A stretch of 64,000 nucleotides of DNA. Source: JABCPE02 sp963506915. Lineage in GTDB: Bacteria; Bacteroidota; Bacteroidia; Flavobacteriales; Weeksellaceae. Both the position numbers and the translations under genes were made by a program. This document shows, piece after piece, positions 1 through 8,249 of this stretch. Below the pieces are notes generated by a model that saw only the letters and a program-made list of their open reading frames with translations, searched no databases and had not been told where the DNA came from. The stretch is from assembly GCA_963506915.1 (NCBI GenBank), contig CAUORE010000001.1, positions 78,759 to 142,758 of the forward strand, read 5' to 3'. Every line of letters starts with the position of its first letter. Positions within the stretch are counted from its first letter, which is position 1.

Positions 1-243
1 GGTGTTTTCGGTCATTTCTATTACTCGTTTCGCTATCTCGTGGAATTTTGGTGCTCTTTTGACCATTTTAGGCGTTATCCCAGTGAGTTTTTGTACATAT
101 TGGGTAATTTCGGTTTCGGGATTAATGAGCGTGATGAACTGGTCTACCACCTCATGCCCATCATAAACAAAAATAGCGAGTTCTATGATGCATTCTTCTC
201 TGAAACCTGCGCCGTTACTTTCTATATCTATTACCGAATACAT
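1..243 (-). CDS. DnaQ-like 3'-5' exonuclease, N-terminal part (runs off left edge)
   Basis: Reading the minus strand from an ATG at 243 gives 81 codons open to the window edge. The protein begins MYSVIDIESNG and continues with a block ending KLTGITPKMV. This is the start of a DEDDh exonuclease of the DNA polymerase III epsilon type: Asp and Glu of the first motif (DIE) are present, and the LTGI block is typical. The usual DIETTG reads DIESNG here. In Flavobacteriia this type is often a longer protein with a GIY-YIG nuclease domain after the exonuclease; that part would lie outside the window. A TATCTTTG box lies 21 bases before the start. Likely role is processing of DNA ends in repair, by inference only. 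Confidence 0.8.
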   Translation of the reverse strand, partial: MYSVIDIESNGAGFREECIIELAIFVYDGHEVVDQFITLINPETEITQYVQKLTGITPKMVKRAPKFHEIAKRVIEMTENT

Positions 244-263
244 TTTACCATCAATCAAAGCTG

Positions 264-271
264 CAAAGATA
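264..271 (-). promoter_or_regulatory. -7 box TATCTTTG of the exonuclease gene
   Basis: The minus strand reads TATCTTTG, matching the Bacteroidota sigma-A -7 consensus TAnnTTTG, about 20 bases before the exonuclease ATG. A TTG lies 20 bases further upstream as a possible -33 element. Confidence 0.6.
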
Positions 272-309
272 AAGTTTTAATGCTAAATGGTCAATGTTTG
301 GTAAGTGTC

Positions 310-918
310 CTATTTTAATTTAATTAGTCCTTGTGCATCAGAATTTGTAAAGATATCTTTAATATTTTCAAGATTTGTATTGGTTTTAAAACCTCGAATT
401 CCTGCATTATATATTGTGAAATCAGAGAAATTACAATCTAAAAATTGGTTTGCTAAAAGATATAGGTTTTTCCATTGTGCCTCCATGAAATTACAATTAG
501 AAAAAATACATCTTCTGAATCCACACTCTTGAAAACTTCCTTTGAAAATAGACTTTGAAAAATCACAATTTTCGAAAATAATGTCTGTAAAATTAAAATT
601 AAAATGGGCTTTATGAAATGAAGAATCTATAATTTTGGTTTTGCTAAACCAGCTTGATTTATCAAATTTAAATTCTACGCATTGTAAATTTTTAATTTCA
701 GAATCTATTATGGACAGGCTGCCTTTTCCATAGGATAAATCTATATTTTCTAGTTTGTTTTGAATAATTTTAGGAAAGATAAACTCATCTAAATTAATAC
801 CTCTGAGATCAATATTGTTTAATAAATGGATGTTAATTTCTCTACTAATGTCTATTTGGTCGATAAAACTAGAATTTTTCCATCGTTCCCGAAGACTCTT
901 TTTTGTGATTTTTTCCAT
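310..918 (-). CDS. pentapeptide-repeat protein
   Basis: 202 residues, no signal peptide or membrane segment. After an N-terminal 45 residues, the chain shows a five-residue periodicity with F, I or L at every fifth place and small or polar residues between (IDLRGINLDEF near residue 36, then FENCDFSKSIFKGSF and CIFSNCNFMEA between about 115 and 150). Such repeats fold into a right-handed quadrilateral beta helix. Some relatives (Qnr, MfpA) bind DNA gyrase and others have no known role; nothing here decides between them. The gene is noticeably more AT-rich than its neighbours. It has no TAnnTTTG box of its own, so it may be read through from the HerA gene past a weak hairpin. Confidence 0.75.
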   Translation of the reverse strand: MEKITKKSLRERWKNSSFIDQIDISREINIHLLNNIDLRGINLDEFIFPKIIQNKLENIDLSYGKGSLSIIDSEIKNLQCVEFKFDKSSWFSKTKIIDSSFHKAHFNFNFTDIIFENCDFSKSIFKGSFQECGFRRCIFSNCNFMEAQWKNLYLLANQFLDCNFSDFTIYNAGIRGFKTNTNLENIKDIFTNSDAQGLIKLK

Positions 919-930
919 GTTTATAAATAT

Positions 931-957
931 AAATTCCCTTCATTTTGGAGGGAATTT
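931..957 (-). terminator. weak hairpin between the HerA and pentapeptide genes
   Basis: Nine-base arms (931-939 and 949-957) are perfect complements around a nine-base loop. On the minus strand the hairpin follows the HerA gene but is followed only by a mixed A/T run, so termination may be partial. Confidence 0.45.
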
Positions 958-969
958 TAAATAAAAAAA

Positions 970-2523
970 TTATTTTTTAGAACCTTTGGTGGTCTTTTTC
1001 AGTCCTATCATTCCCATGATGGCTTTTGCGCCTTCTCTCATTAGGGTTTTCCCGAAAGTCTGTATCATAGGGCTTCCTAGAATACTTTCAAACATAGAAG
1101 GCTCTTCCTTGGCAGGTTTGCTCTGCTGAGGTTTGCTGGCTTCTGTATTTGTGGAATCTCCCTGCTCTTCGTTCATTCTTCGTAATAGGATTTCGTAGGC
1201 AGACTCTTTGTCAACAGTTTGGTTGTATTTTCTTACTAATTCTGATTGGTTTACGAGATTGTCAATTTCCTCTGGAGATAGGATATCCATTCTACTTTCT
1301 GGCGAAATTAGATAAGTGTGAACCAGCGGAGTAGGGATTCCTTTTTCATCTAGCGCTGTCACAAAAGCCTCTCCGATACCGAGGGACTGGATGAGTTCAC
1401 TCGCTTTATAAAACTCACTCATAGGATAGTTTTCTACAGCTTTAGAAATTTCTTTTTTGTCTTTTGCGGTGAATCCTCTCAGGGCGTGCTGTATTTTTAG
1501 TCCCAGCTGACTCAAAACAGATTCTGGAATATCGCCAGGCACCTGCGTGATGAAATAAATTCCCACACCTTTAGAACGGATAAGTTTTACCATTGTTTCT
1601 ATCTGTTCTAAAAGCACTTTTGGAGCGTCTTTAAAGATTAAATGAGCTTCATCTATGAAAACAGCCAATTTAGGTTTATCCAAGTCACCTGCTTCTGGAA
1701 GGGTTAAATATATTTCAGCAAAAAGCGACAGAATAAAAGTAGAGAACAGAGCAGGCTTGTTCTGTATATCTACTACACGAAGGATATTTACCACACCCTT
1801 TTCATTTCTGGTTTTTAGCAAGTCTAAAACATCGAAACTAGGTTCTCCGAAAATTTGTGATGCTCCCTGTTGTTCCAGCGCCACGATGCTTCGCAGAATA
1901 GCGCCTAATGATGCAGGAGCGATAGAGCCATATCCATCGGCAAGTTCTTTTTTACCTTGTTCATTATCAGTTACATATTGTAATACCTTTTTCAAGTCTT
2001 CTAAGTCTATGAGAGGAAGACCTTTGTCATCACAATATTTGAAAACGATAGACATGATGCTGGTCTGTGTATCGTTCAGCCCTAGAATTTTACTCAAAAG
2101 CACAGGTCCAAACTCGGTAACAGTAGCTCTAAGTTTTATTCCTTTCTCCGCAGAGAGAGACATTAGCTCCACAGGGAAAGCCTGTGGCTGGTATGGTAAT
2201 TTGGTTTTATCGTATCTTTCTTGGATACGGCTGTTCATTTCTCCTGTGGCTGCTATTCCAGAAAGGTCTCCCTTGATATCCATTACCAAAGAAGATATGC
2301 CATGGTGGGAGAGCTGCTCTACGAAGGCTTGTAGTGTTTTGGTTTTTCCTGTTCCTGTTGCTCCAGCGATGAGACCATGTCTATTGATGGTTCGCAGAGG
2401 GATATTTACATCTACTTCAGGGATGACTTCTCCATCCAAAATCCCCTTTCCTAGAGTAAAGAAATGTCCTTTTGTAGTGTAGCGAGGCGTAGTTTCTGCT
2501 ATAAATTTTTCCTTTTTTGACAT
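970..2523 (-). CDS. HerA-like helicase, DUF853 (YjgR) family ATPase
   Basis: 517 residues. A Walker A motif GATGTGKTK lies near residue 54 and a Walker B-like AVFIDEAH near residue 288, followed by the QVPGDIP block typical of bacterial DUF853 proteins. These are P-loop ATPases of the HerA/FtsK superfamily. The length agrees with the family's roughly 500 residues. The C-terminal 70 residues begin with a low-complexity Ser/Lys/Glu stretch and end in a Lys-rich tail. The biological role of the family is not established; DNA translocation is inferred from the fold. No NurA-type nuclease gene is adjacent, unlike archaeal herA loci. Confidence 0.85.
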   Translation of the reverse strand: MSKKEKFIAETTPRYTTKGHFFTLGKGILDGEVIPEVDVNIPLRTINRHGLIAGATGTGKTKTLQAFVEQLSHHGISSLVMDIKGDLSGIAATGEMNSRIQERYDKTKLPYQPQAFPVELMSLSAEKGIKLRATVTEFGPVLLSKILGLNDTQTSIMSIVFKYCDDKGLPLIDLEDLKKVLQYVTDNEQGKKELADGYGSIAPASLGAILRSIVALEQQGASQIFGEPSFDVLDLLKTRNEKGVVNILRVVDIQNKPALFSTFILSLFAEIYLTLPEAGDLDKPKLAVFIDEAHLIFKDAPKVLLEQIETMVKLIRSKGVGIYFITQVPGDIPESVLSQLGLKIQHALRGFTAKDKKEISKAVENYPMSEFYKASELIQSLGIGEAFVTALDEKGIPTPLVHTYLISPESRMDILSPEEIDNLVNQSELVRKYNQTVDKESAYEILLRRMNEEQGDSTNTEASKPQQSKPAKEEPSMFESILGSPMIQTFGKTLMREGAKAIMGMIGLKKTTKGSKK

Positions 2524-2575
2524 TATTTATGATTTTAGGGTCTAAAAATAAAAAAGAATTTATAAAATAACTAAA

Positions 2576-2603
2576 AAAGGAGATAGAAATTTCTATCTCC
2601 TTT
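2576..2603 (-). terminator. palindromic terminator of the beta-barrel gene
   Basis: A perfect 28-base palindrome lies just after the stop of the minus-strand beta-barrel gene and is followed on that strand by a T-rich run. It also separates that gene from the downstream HerA gene. Confidence 0.8.
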
Positions 2604-2622
2604 ATGTTGGTTTTTTATTTTC

Positions 2623-3138
2623 TTAGAATTTATAAGTGATACCGATTTTACCACCAGATACATTACCACCACCACCTTCTAGGTTGATACCTAAGTTTTT
2701 AGTGAAGAAGTAACGACCACCAATTTGTGCGCTAATTCCAAAAGGAGAAAAAGCATTTCCTGAATACTCATAAGAACCTTCTCCAACATACTTAGTAGTC
2801 CAATGATAATATCCTAAAGAAAGACCTGCATAAAGGTCAAACTCAGAAGGAAGTCTTAATATTCTGTTGAAGTGGTAGTTACCATTAGCAGAAATACTAA
2901 AACCTGTGTGTTTCCATTCTCCATAAGCCCAAGATTCCTTTTTAGAACGATAAGAAGCTTCTGCTCCAATAGTAAAGTCTCTTGCAACTCCATAATCTAC
3001 ACCTACTACTACAGGAATCCCCCAGCTAGAAATCCCTACACCAGCGTTAATTTGTACATTGTTTTCTTCTAAAGTTCCTTGTGCAGATGCTGTAGCTACA
3101 GCAAAAAATAAAGATGCACATGCTAAAATCTTTTTCAT
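2623..3138 (-). CDS. outer membrane beta-barrel protein
   Basis: 171 residues with a clear signal peptide (MKKILACASLFFAVATASAQ, cut after AQ). The mature chain alternates polar and aromatic residues in short segments and is rich in Gly, Tyr and Ser. It ends GKIGITYKF with the terminal Phe expected for barrels inserted by the Bam machinery. The size suggests an eight-stranded barrel. No substrate can be read from the sequence. It is a single-gene transcript with its own TATCTTTG promoter and a strong terminator. Confidence 0.75.
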   Translation of the reverse strand: MKKILACASLFFAVATASAQGTLEENNVQINAGVGISSWGIPVVVGVDYGVARDFTIGAEASYRSKKESWAYGEWKHTGFSISANGNYHFNRILRLPSEFDLYAGLSLGYYHWTTKYVGEGSYEYSGNAFSPFGISAQIGGRYFFTKNLGINLEGGGGNVSGGKIGITYKF

Positions 3139-3170
3139 AAAAAATAAAATTTAAATTTTTAAAACAGGGA

Positions 3171-3178
3171 CAAAGATA
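3171..3178 (-). promoter_or_regulatory. -7 box TATCTTTG of the beta-barrel gene
   Basis: TATCTTTG on the minus strand, 32 bases before the ATG. Confidence 0.6.
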
Positions 3179-3255
3179 TACATATTTTTTAGATAGAAAA
3201 ATATTTTGTATCAAAAAAATATTTGTAACTTTATAGAATGTAAAAAATTATAATT

Positions 3256-3996
3256 ATGGACAAAATAAAAAATTACATTGGGTTGATTGTCGTTTCAGCT
3301 GCAATAGTTTTTTCTACTTTTTTGGCGGCTAATGCTTTTAAAAATAGAAACTCAAATAATGACACGATCAATGTTACAGGGCTTGGGAGTAAGGACTTTG
3401 AGTCTGACCTTATCGTGTGGAATAGTTCTTTTACAAAGAAAAGTGCAGATTTGAAAAGCGCCTATGCTTCGCTGGAAAAAGACAGAGATGCCCTCAAAAA
3501 TTATCTATTGTCTAAAGGTGTGAAAGAAAAGGAAATCGTGTTTTCTTCGGTGGGCATTTCTAAAGATTTTGATAGAACTTATGATGAGTATCAGAATGTG
3601 CGTTCAGAAGTGTTTACAGGATACACACTGAAACAAAATGTGCAGGTGGAGAGCAAAGAAGTGGAAAAAATAGAAAACATTTCACGCCAAGTTACCGAAC
3701 TTATCAATTCTGGTGTAGAGCTGTATTCTGATCAGCCAGAATATTACTATACTAAATTAGCCGAGCTAAAACTAAAAATGATAGCCGAAGCGACCAAAGA
3801 TGCGAAACTTCGTGCCGAAAAAATCGCCGAAAACGCAGGAGCAAAACTCGGTGATTTGAAAAAATCTGAAATGGGAGTTTTCCAGATTATTGCACAGAAT
3901 TCTTCGGAGGACTATTCTTGGGGAGGTTCGTTTAATACTTCTTCTAAAAAGAAGACCGCCAACATCACCATGAAGCTCTCCTATAATATTAGATAA
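3256..3996 (+). CDS. SIMPL domain (DUF541) envelope protein
   Basis: 246 residues. An N-terminal hydrophobic segment (about residues 8-27) acts as a signal anchor or uncleaved signal. The rest is a SIMPL/DUF541 domain with the expected INVTGLGSKDFESD opening, a central helix pair (DALKNYLLSKGVKEKEI) and the late block AKLRAEKIAENAGAKLGDL. The family occurs in periplasmic or membrane-anchored proteins; E. coli YggE, a relative, is linked to oxidative stress, but no mechanism is established. A near-consensus TAACTTTA lies at 3226-3233. mtaB follows 31 bases later but has its own promoter. Confidence 0.85.
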   Translation: MDKIKNYIGLIVVSAAIVFSTFLAANAFKNRNSNNDTINVTGLGSKDFESDLIVWNSSFTKKSADLKSAYASLEKDRDALKNYLLSKGVKEKEIVFSSVGISKDFDRTYDEYQNVRSEVFTGYTLKQNVQVESKEVEKIENISRQVTELINSGVELYSDQPEYYYTKLAELKLKMIAEATKDAKLRAEKIAENAGAKLGDLKKSEMGVFQIIAQNSSEDYSWGGSFNTSSKKKTANITMKLSYNIR

Positions 3997-4002
3997 ATTT
4001 CA

Positions 4003-4010
4003 TACCTTTG
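4003..4010 (+). promoter_or_regulatory. -7 box TACCTTTG of mtaB
   Basis: TACCTTTG, 17 bases before the mtaB ATG, so the leader would be about 10 bases. Confidence 0.6.
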
Positions 4011-4027
4011 CGGTTTTCAGATTATTT

Positions 4028-5359
4028 ATGACAAATACAAGTCCGAAAACAGTAGCATTTCATACACTCGGGTGTAAACTTAATTTTGCAGAAACATCTA
4101 CTATTGCGCGCCAGCTTATAGGGGCGGGATATGAGAAAGTGGAGTTCGATGACCCTGCGCAAGTTTATGTAATCAACACATGTTCGGTAACGGATAATGC
4201 CGATAAAGAGTGCAAGTTTCATGTGAAACGAGCAGTGAAAGCCAATCCAGATGGTCTGGTGGTGGTCTTGGGATGTTATGCACAGCTGAAACCAGAGGAA
4301 ATATCCGCAATAGAAGGTGTGGATTTGGTTTTAGGAGCAAAGGAGAAATTTAATTTACTTAATTTCCTTGATGATTTAAGGAAGTCCGAAAGTTCAGCAC
4401 AGGTTCACTCTTGTGAAATAGAAGATGCAGATTTCTTTATAGGTTCTTATTCTATTGGAGACAGGACTCGCGCCTTTCTGAAAGTTCAGGATGGCTGTGA
4501 TTACAAATGTACTTATTGTACAATCCCGATGGCGAGAGGGATTTCCCGCTCCGATACGATAGAAAATATTGTCAAAAATGCCCAGCAGATCGCCCAGCAG
4601 GATATTAAGGAAATTGTCTTGACAGGAGTGAATATTGGTGATTATGGAAAGGGCGAATTTGGGAATAAAAAACATGAACATACATTTTTGGATTTAGTGA
4701 CAGCACTGAACGAAGTGGATGGCATCGAGCGAATCCGAATTTCTTCCATAGAGCCTAATTTGCTAAAAGATGAAACCATAGAACTTGTAGCGAAAAGCAA
4801 GAGTTTTGTGCCACATTTTCATATTCCATTGCAGTCGGGCTCAGATGAGATTTTGAAAAAAATGAAACGCCGCTATCTCACGGCTCTCTATACGAGCAGG
4901 GTAAATAAGATAAGGGAAATCCTGCCTGATGCAGCTATCGGTGTGGATGTAATCGTAGGTTTCCCAGGTGAGACAGAGGAGAAGTTTTTGGAAACTTATA
5001 ACTTTTTAGCAGAGTTGCCAATCAGTTACCTGCATGTATTTACATATTCTGAAAGGGACAATACGGAGGCGGTTAGCATGGAGGGCGTGGTTCCTATTTC
5101 GGAAAGAAAGAGAAGGAATAAAATGCTCAGAATTCTTTCTGAGAAGAAAAAAATGGCTTTCTACCAAACACAATTAGGCAAAGTTCTGCCTGTTCTTTGG
5201 GAGCATGAAGAGAAAAACGGAATGATGTTTGGCTTTACGGATAACTATGTCAGAGTTCAAAAACCATATGACGAAAAGTCCGTGAATAAAGTAGAAAGAG
5301 TGAAATTAGAAAAAATTTCAAAGGAAGGAAATGTAGTGGTTTCTAGTTCTTTTGAGTAA
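4028..5359 (+). CDS. mtaB: tRNA (N6-L-threonylcarbamoyladenosine(37)-C2)-methylthiotransferase MtaB
   Basis: 443 residues. It converts t6A37 to ms2t6A37 in tRNAs reading ANN codons, using two iron-sulfur clusters and S-adenosylmethionine. The N-terminal methylthiotransferase domain has its three Cys in GCKLN, NTCSVTD and GCYAQ. The radical-SAM motif CDYKCTYC (Cys-x3-Cys-x2-Cys) lies near residue 157. The middle barrel carries SSIEPN and PLQSGSD, and a TRAM-like tail closes the protein. The full-length subgroup and GCKLNFAE start favour MtaB over MiaB or RimO. A hairpin terminator follows. Confidence 0.93.
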   Translation: MTNTSPKTVAFHTLGCKLNFAETSTIARQLIGAGYEKVEFDDPAQVYVINTCSVTDNADKECKFHVKRAVKANPDGLVVVLGCYAQLKPEEISAIEGVDLVLGAKEKFNLLNFLDDLRKSESSAQVHSCEIEDADFFIGSYSIGDRTRAFLKVQDGCDYKCTYCTIPMARGISRSDTIENIVKNAQQIAQQDIKEIVLTGVNIGDYGKGEFGNKKHEHTFLDLVTALNEVDGIERIRISSIEPNLLKDETIELVAKSKSFVPHFHIPLQSGSDEILKKMKRRYLTALYTSRVNKIREILPDAAIGVDVIVGFPGETEEKFLETYNFLAELPISYLHVFTYSERDNTEAVSMEGVVPISERKRRNKMLRILSEKKKMAFYQTQLGKVLPVLWEHEEKNGMMFGFTDNYVRVQKPYDEKSVNKVERVKLEKISKEGNVVVSSSFE

Positions 5360-5375
5360 TTTTTAACAAAAGTTT

Positions 5376-5413
5376 AACCTCTATTGTCATTACAATGGAG
5401 GAAGTTTTTTTAT
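5376..5413 (+). terminator. rho-independent terminator of mtaB
   Basis: A hairpin with ten base pairs including one wobble (5378-5387 with 5392-5401) and the loop CATT is followed within three bases by a seven-T run. Confidence 0.75.
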
Positions 5414-5442
5414 TTTAGTGGATTGAATTTTCTTAAAATATT

Positions 5443-6156
5443 ATGTCACAAAAAAGCACATACGGCGACAATGTCATCTCTCTGAGAGATGTAAAAATAG
5501 TTCAAAAGAATTTCACGGTTCTTTCTAATGTTAATCTGACCATAAAAAAAGGTAAGTTTAATTATCTCATTGGGAAAACAGGCTCTGGAAAAAGTAGTCT
5601 TCTCAAGGTTCTTTATGGGCATCTTCCACTCCGCGAGGGAGAAGGAGAGGTGGTTGGATTTGATTTGACAAAACTGAAAGTATCCCGCATTCCTGATTTG
5701 AGAAGAAAACTAGGAATTATTTTCCAAGATTTCCAGCTGCTTATGGATAGAACGGTAGAGAAAAATCTTCTTTTCGTTTTAGAAGCCACAGGCTGGAAAG
5801 ATAGAAGCCTGATGGAAGAGAGAATAGATGATGTTCTCAGCAGTGTAGGAATGAAAACCAAAAAACACAAAATGCCTCACGAATTGTCTGGTGGAGAGCA
5901 GCAGCGTGTTGCTATAGCGAGAGCTTTGCTGAATCACCCTGAGCTTATCTTGGCAGACGAGCCTACGGGAAACCTAGACCCAGAGACTTCTAATGATATT
6001 ATGACTTTGCTAAGACAAGTGTCTGAGGAGAGAAATTGTGCTGTGCTGATGGCTACGCATGATTATCATTTGATACAAAACTTCCCAGGGCAGGCTATCC
6101 GTTGTGAAGATGGGACGGTATCTGTTTTACAGGATACAAGTATACTTTTTGAATAA
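5443..6156 (+). CDS. ftsE: FtsE-like ABC transporter ATP-binding protein
   Basis: 237 residues. Walker A GKTGSGKSS is near residue 44, the ABC signature LSGGEQQR near 148, Walker B LILADEPTGN near 168 and the switch His in ATHD near 205. The compact size and central sequence fit FtsE, the cytoplasmic ATPase which with FtsX governs peptidoglycan hydrolases at the division site. FtsX is not adjacent. No signature proves FtsE over LolD-type ATPases, so the symbol is moderate. The 5' region has no TAnnTTTG box. Confidence 0.75.
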   Translation: MSQKSTYGDNVISLRDVKIVQKNFTVLSNVNLTIKKGKFNYLIGKTGSGKSSLLKVLYGHLPLREGEGEVVGFDLTKLKVSRIPDLRRKLGIIFQDFQLLMDRTVEKNLLFVLEATGWKDRSLMEERIDDVLSSVGMKTKKHKMPHELSGGEQQRVAIARALLNHPELILADEPTGNLDPETSNDIMTLLRQVSEERNCAVLMATHDYHLIQNFPGQAIRCEDGTVSVLQDTSILFE

Positions 6157-6309
6157 AATATTAAATTTAACTTTTTTCAATAAAAATCAAATTTAATTAG
6201 TTAAATGGTGTTAAATTGTATAAAAATTTAGTTAAAATACAAATTTGATACAATATCATTAATAAATGCTCGTTTTTGATATTAGTAACCAATTAAATTT
6301 TTAAGTATC

Positions 6310-6576
6310 ATGAAAAAGTTAGTTTTTGCAAGTTTATTCCTTGCATTAGGAACATTCGCAGTAAATGCACAGTCTACTCCATCAAAAAAGAAAGCAGAGC
6401 CTTCTAAGAAAACGGCTAAACAATCGCCTAAAAAATCAGCTCAGCCTAATGAAGCAGAACATACTGTTCCTGTTGCTCATGAAAGCGGAAGTCATTCTTC
6501 AGCGGATAAAGAGCAACCAAAACAAAAGGAATCAGAGGATAAAAAGGAGGAACATCCTGTAAATCCACAGAAATAG
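6310..6576 (+). CDS. small exported Lys-rich protein
   Basis: 88 residues. A standard signal peptide (MKKLVFASLFLALGTFAVNA, then QS) precedes a mature part of about 65 residues made almost wholly of Lys, Glu, Ser, Pro, Ala and Gln, beginning with a Lys/Ser/Pro-rich basic run and ending in an acidic-basic mixture. No fold is expected and no family is recognised. It is preceded by 153 bases of very AT-rich DNA holding a nine-base inverted repeat (ATCAAATTT/AAATTTGAT) and no consensus promoter. A strong terminator follows, so it is a single-gene unit. Confidence 0.65.
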   Translation: MKKLVFASLFLALGTFAVNAQSTPSKKKAEPSKKTAKQSPKKSAQPNEAEHTVPVAHESGSHSSADKEQPKQKESEDKKEEHPVNPQK

Positions 6577-6595
6577 ATTTTATTGTTTATCATAG

Positions 6596-6630
6596 ATAGC
6601 CACTTCTGAAAAAGAAGTGGCTATTTTTTA
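6596..6630 (+). terminator. strong rho-independent terminator
   Basis: A perfect 12-base-pair stem (6596-6607 with 6613-6624) with loop GAAAA is followed by a T run. It ends the transcript of the small exported protein just before the gltX promoter. Confidence 0.9.
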
Positions 6631-6642
6631 TGGGTAAATTCT

Positions 6643-6650
6643 TATCTTTG
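6643..6650 (+). promoter_or_regulatory. -7 box TATCTTTG of gltX
   Basis: TATCTTTG, 18 bases before the gltX ATG and directly after the preceding terminator. Confidence 0.65.
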
Positions 6651-6668
6651 CGCCCAAAGTTTTAAAAG

Positions 6669-8183
6669 ATGAGTAAAATTCGCGTTCGTTTTGCACCGAG
6701 TCCTACGGGCCCTCTGCATCTTGGTGGAGTGAGAACAGCATTATACAATTACCTTTTTGCTAAAAGCCAAGGAGGAGATTTTATTTTAAGAATAGAGGAT
6801 ACAGATACTGCCCGCTATGTAGAGGGAGCAGAAGACTACATCATGGAGGCACTGGACTGGCTTGGAATACAGCCTGTGGAAAGCCCTAGAAAAGGAGGCT
6901 CTTATGCACCATACAGACAGTCTGAAAGGAGAGAAATCTATGATAAATATACTGAGAAAATTCTAAAAACGGATTATGCTTATTTGGCGTTTGATACTCC
7001 AGAAGAACTTGATAAAATCAGACTGGAATACGAGGGCAAAGGAGAAGTTTTTTCTTATAATAATGTTACTAGAAACAGCCTGAGAAACAGCCTTGCACTT
7101 CCGAAAGATGAGGTGGAAAAGCTTTTGGCTGAAAAAGTTCCTTTCGTGGTTAGGTTTAAAATGCCAGAAAACCGAGTGATGGAGCTTAGTGATATTATCC
7201 GTGGGAATTTCAGCGTAAATACGGATACTTTGGATGATAAGGTTTTGGTGAAACAAGATGGAATGCCGACTTATCATTTCGCAAATATCATTGATGACCA
7301 CGAGATGCGGATTACCAATGTAATCCGTGGAGAAGAGTGGCTGCCATCAATGGCTCTGCATGTATTGTTATACGAAGCTATGGGCTGGAAAGCACCAGAA
7401 TTTGCGCACTTGCCACTGATACTAAAACCAGAAGGAAAAGGAAAACTCAGCAAAAGAGACGGTGATAAATTCGGGTTTCCTGTGTTTCCGTTGAATTTTA
7501 CTGATAAAGAAACAGGTGCTGTATCCAAAGGATATCGTGAGGAAGGGTATTTCCCAGAAGCATTTGTGAATTTCTTGGCGCTTTTGGGCTGGTCGCCGTC
7601 TGATGATAAAGAAATCTTGTCATTAGAAGAAATGGTTCAAGAGTTTAATCTGCACAAAGTTCATAAATCTGGAGCAAGATTTAGCAAAGAAAAAGCAGAA
7701 TGGTTTAACAGCCAGTATCTTAAAATGAAAACAGATGAAGAGCTGCTAGTTTTACTCAAAGAAATAGAAGCAGTGAAAAACTCTGGAGTCAGGGATGATA
7801 AGCTGATTACGATTATAGAGCTGATGAAAGAGAGAGCGGTTTTCGTGAAGGATATCTATGAACAGGGACAGTTTTTCTTCTCGGCGCCAGTGGAATATGA
7901 TGAAAAAGCCATCAAAAAAGCGTGGGCAGATACCACAGGAGAACTCCTTGCGGAGTTTGCACAGAAATTAGAAAATACAGATTTCCAATCAGAAATTCTC
8001 AAAAATCTTATTCATGATTTCGCAGCCGAAAAAGAATTAGGAATGGGTAAAGTGATGATGCCACTGCGTTTGGCTTTGGTAGGCGAACTGAAAGGGCCAG
8101 ATGTTCCTGATATTATGAATATTATAGGAAAAGAAAAAACGATAGAACGAATCGAGAAATTGATAGAAACTCAAAAAAAATAA
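6669..8183 (+). CDS. gltX: glutamate--tRNA ligase
   Basis: 504 residues, class I aminoacyl-tRNA synthetase that charges tRNA-Glu in the cytosol. The HIGH motif appears as HLGG at residues 17-20 after RFAPSPTGP, and the KMSKS motif as KLSKR near residue 258. The central block IEDTDTARY is typical of GluRS. The C-terminal third, after LLGWSPSDDKEI, is the helical anticodon-binding domain. Length matches the family. Whether it also charges tRNA-Gln cannot be read here, since no glnS or gatCAB gene is in the window. Confidence 0.97.
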   Translation: MSKIRVRFAPSPTGPLHLGGVRTALYNYLFAKSQGGDFILRIEDTDTARYVEGAEDYIMEALDWLGIQPVESPRKGGSYAPYRQSERREIYDKYTEKILKTDYAYLAFDTPEELDKIRLEYEGKGEVFSYNNVTRNSLRNSLALPKDEVEKLLAEKVPFVVRFKMPENRVMELSDIIRGNFSVNTDTLDDKVLVKQDGMPTYHFANIIDDHEMRITNVIRGEEWLPSMALHVLLYEAMGWKAPEFAHLPLILKPEGKGKLSKRDGDKFGFPVFPLNFTDKETGAVSKGYREEGYFPEAFVNFLALLGWSPSDDKEILSLEEMVQEFNLHKVHKSGARFSKEKAEWFNSQYLKMKTDEELLVLLKEIEAVKNSGVRDDKLITIIELMKERAVFVKDIYEQGQFFFSAPVEYDEKAIKKAWADTTGELLAEFAQKLENTDFQSEILKNLIHDFAAEKELGMGKVMMPLRLALVGELKGPDVPDIMNIIGKEKTIERIEKLIETQKK

Positions 8184-8190
8184 ATTAATA

Positions 8191-8219
8191 TTTGATTTTT
8201 AAATTTATTAGTATTTTTG
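8191..8219 (+). promoter_or_regulatory. accA promoter, TTTG-N17-TATTTTTG
   Basis: TTTG at 8191-8194 and TATTTTTG at 8212-8219, spaced by 17 bases, form the best two-part Bacteroidota promoter in the window. The box also shows that the in-frame TTG at 8217 cannot be the start. Confidence 0.7.
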
Positions 8220-8249
8220 AAAACTCAAATATTATTCAAAATTAGAAAT

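Noticed and set aside
40..318. 92-codon plus-strand ORF at the left edge
   Set aside because: It is antisense to the DnaQ-type exonuclease start on the minus strand and has no coding features.
1655..2482. 275-codon plus-strand ORF
   Set aside because: It is the antisense shadow of the HerA-like gene, with no known motifs.
6365..6562. 65-codon ORF in another frame of the small exported protein
   Set aside because: Lys-rich by frame shift of a low-complexity gene; no start signal.
8217..8249. TTG start extending AccA by 11 residues
   Set aside because: The TTG lies in the -7 box TATTTTTG, and the family starts at MEYLDFEQP.
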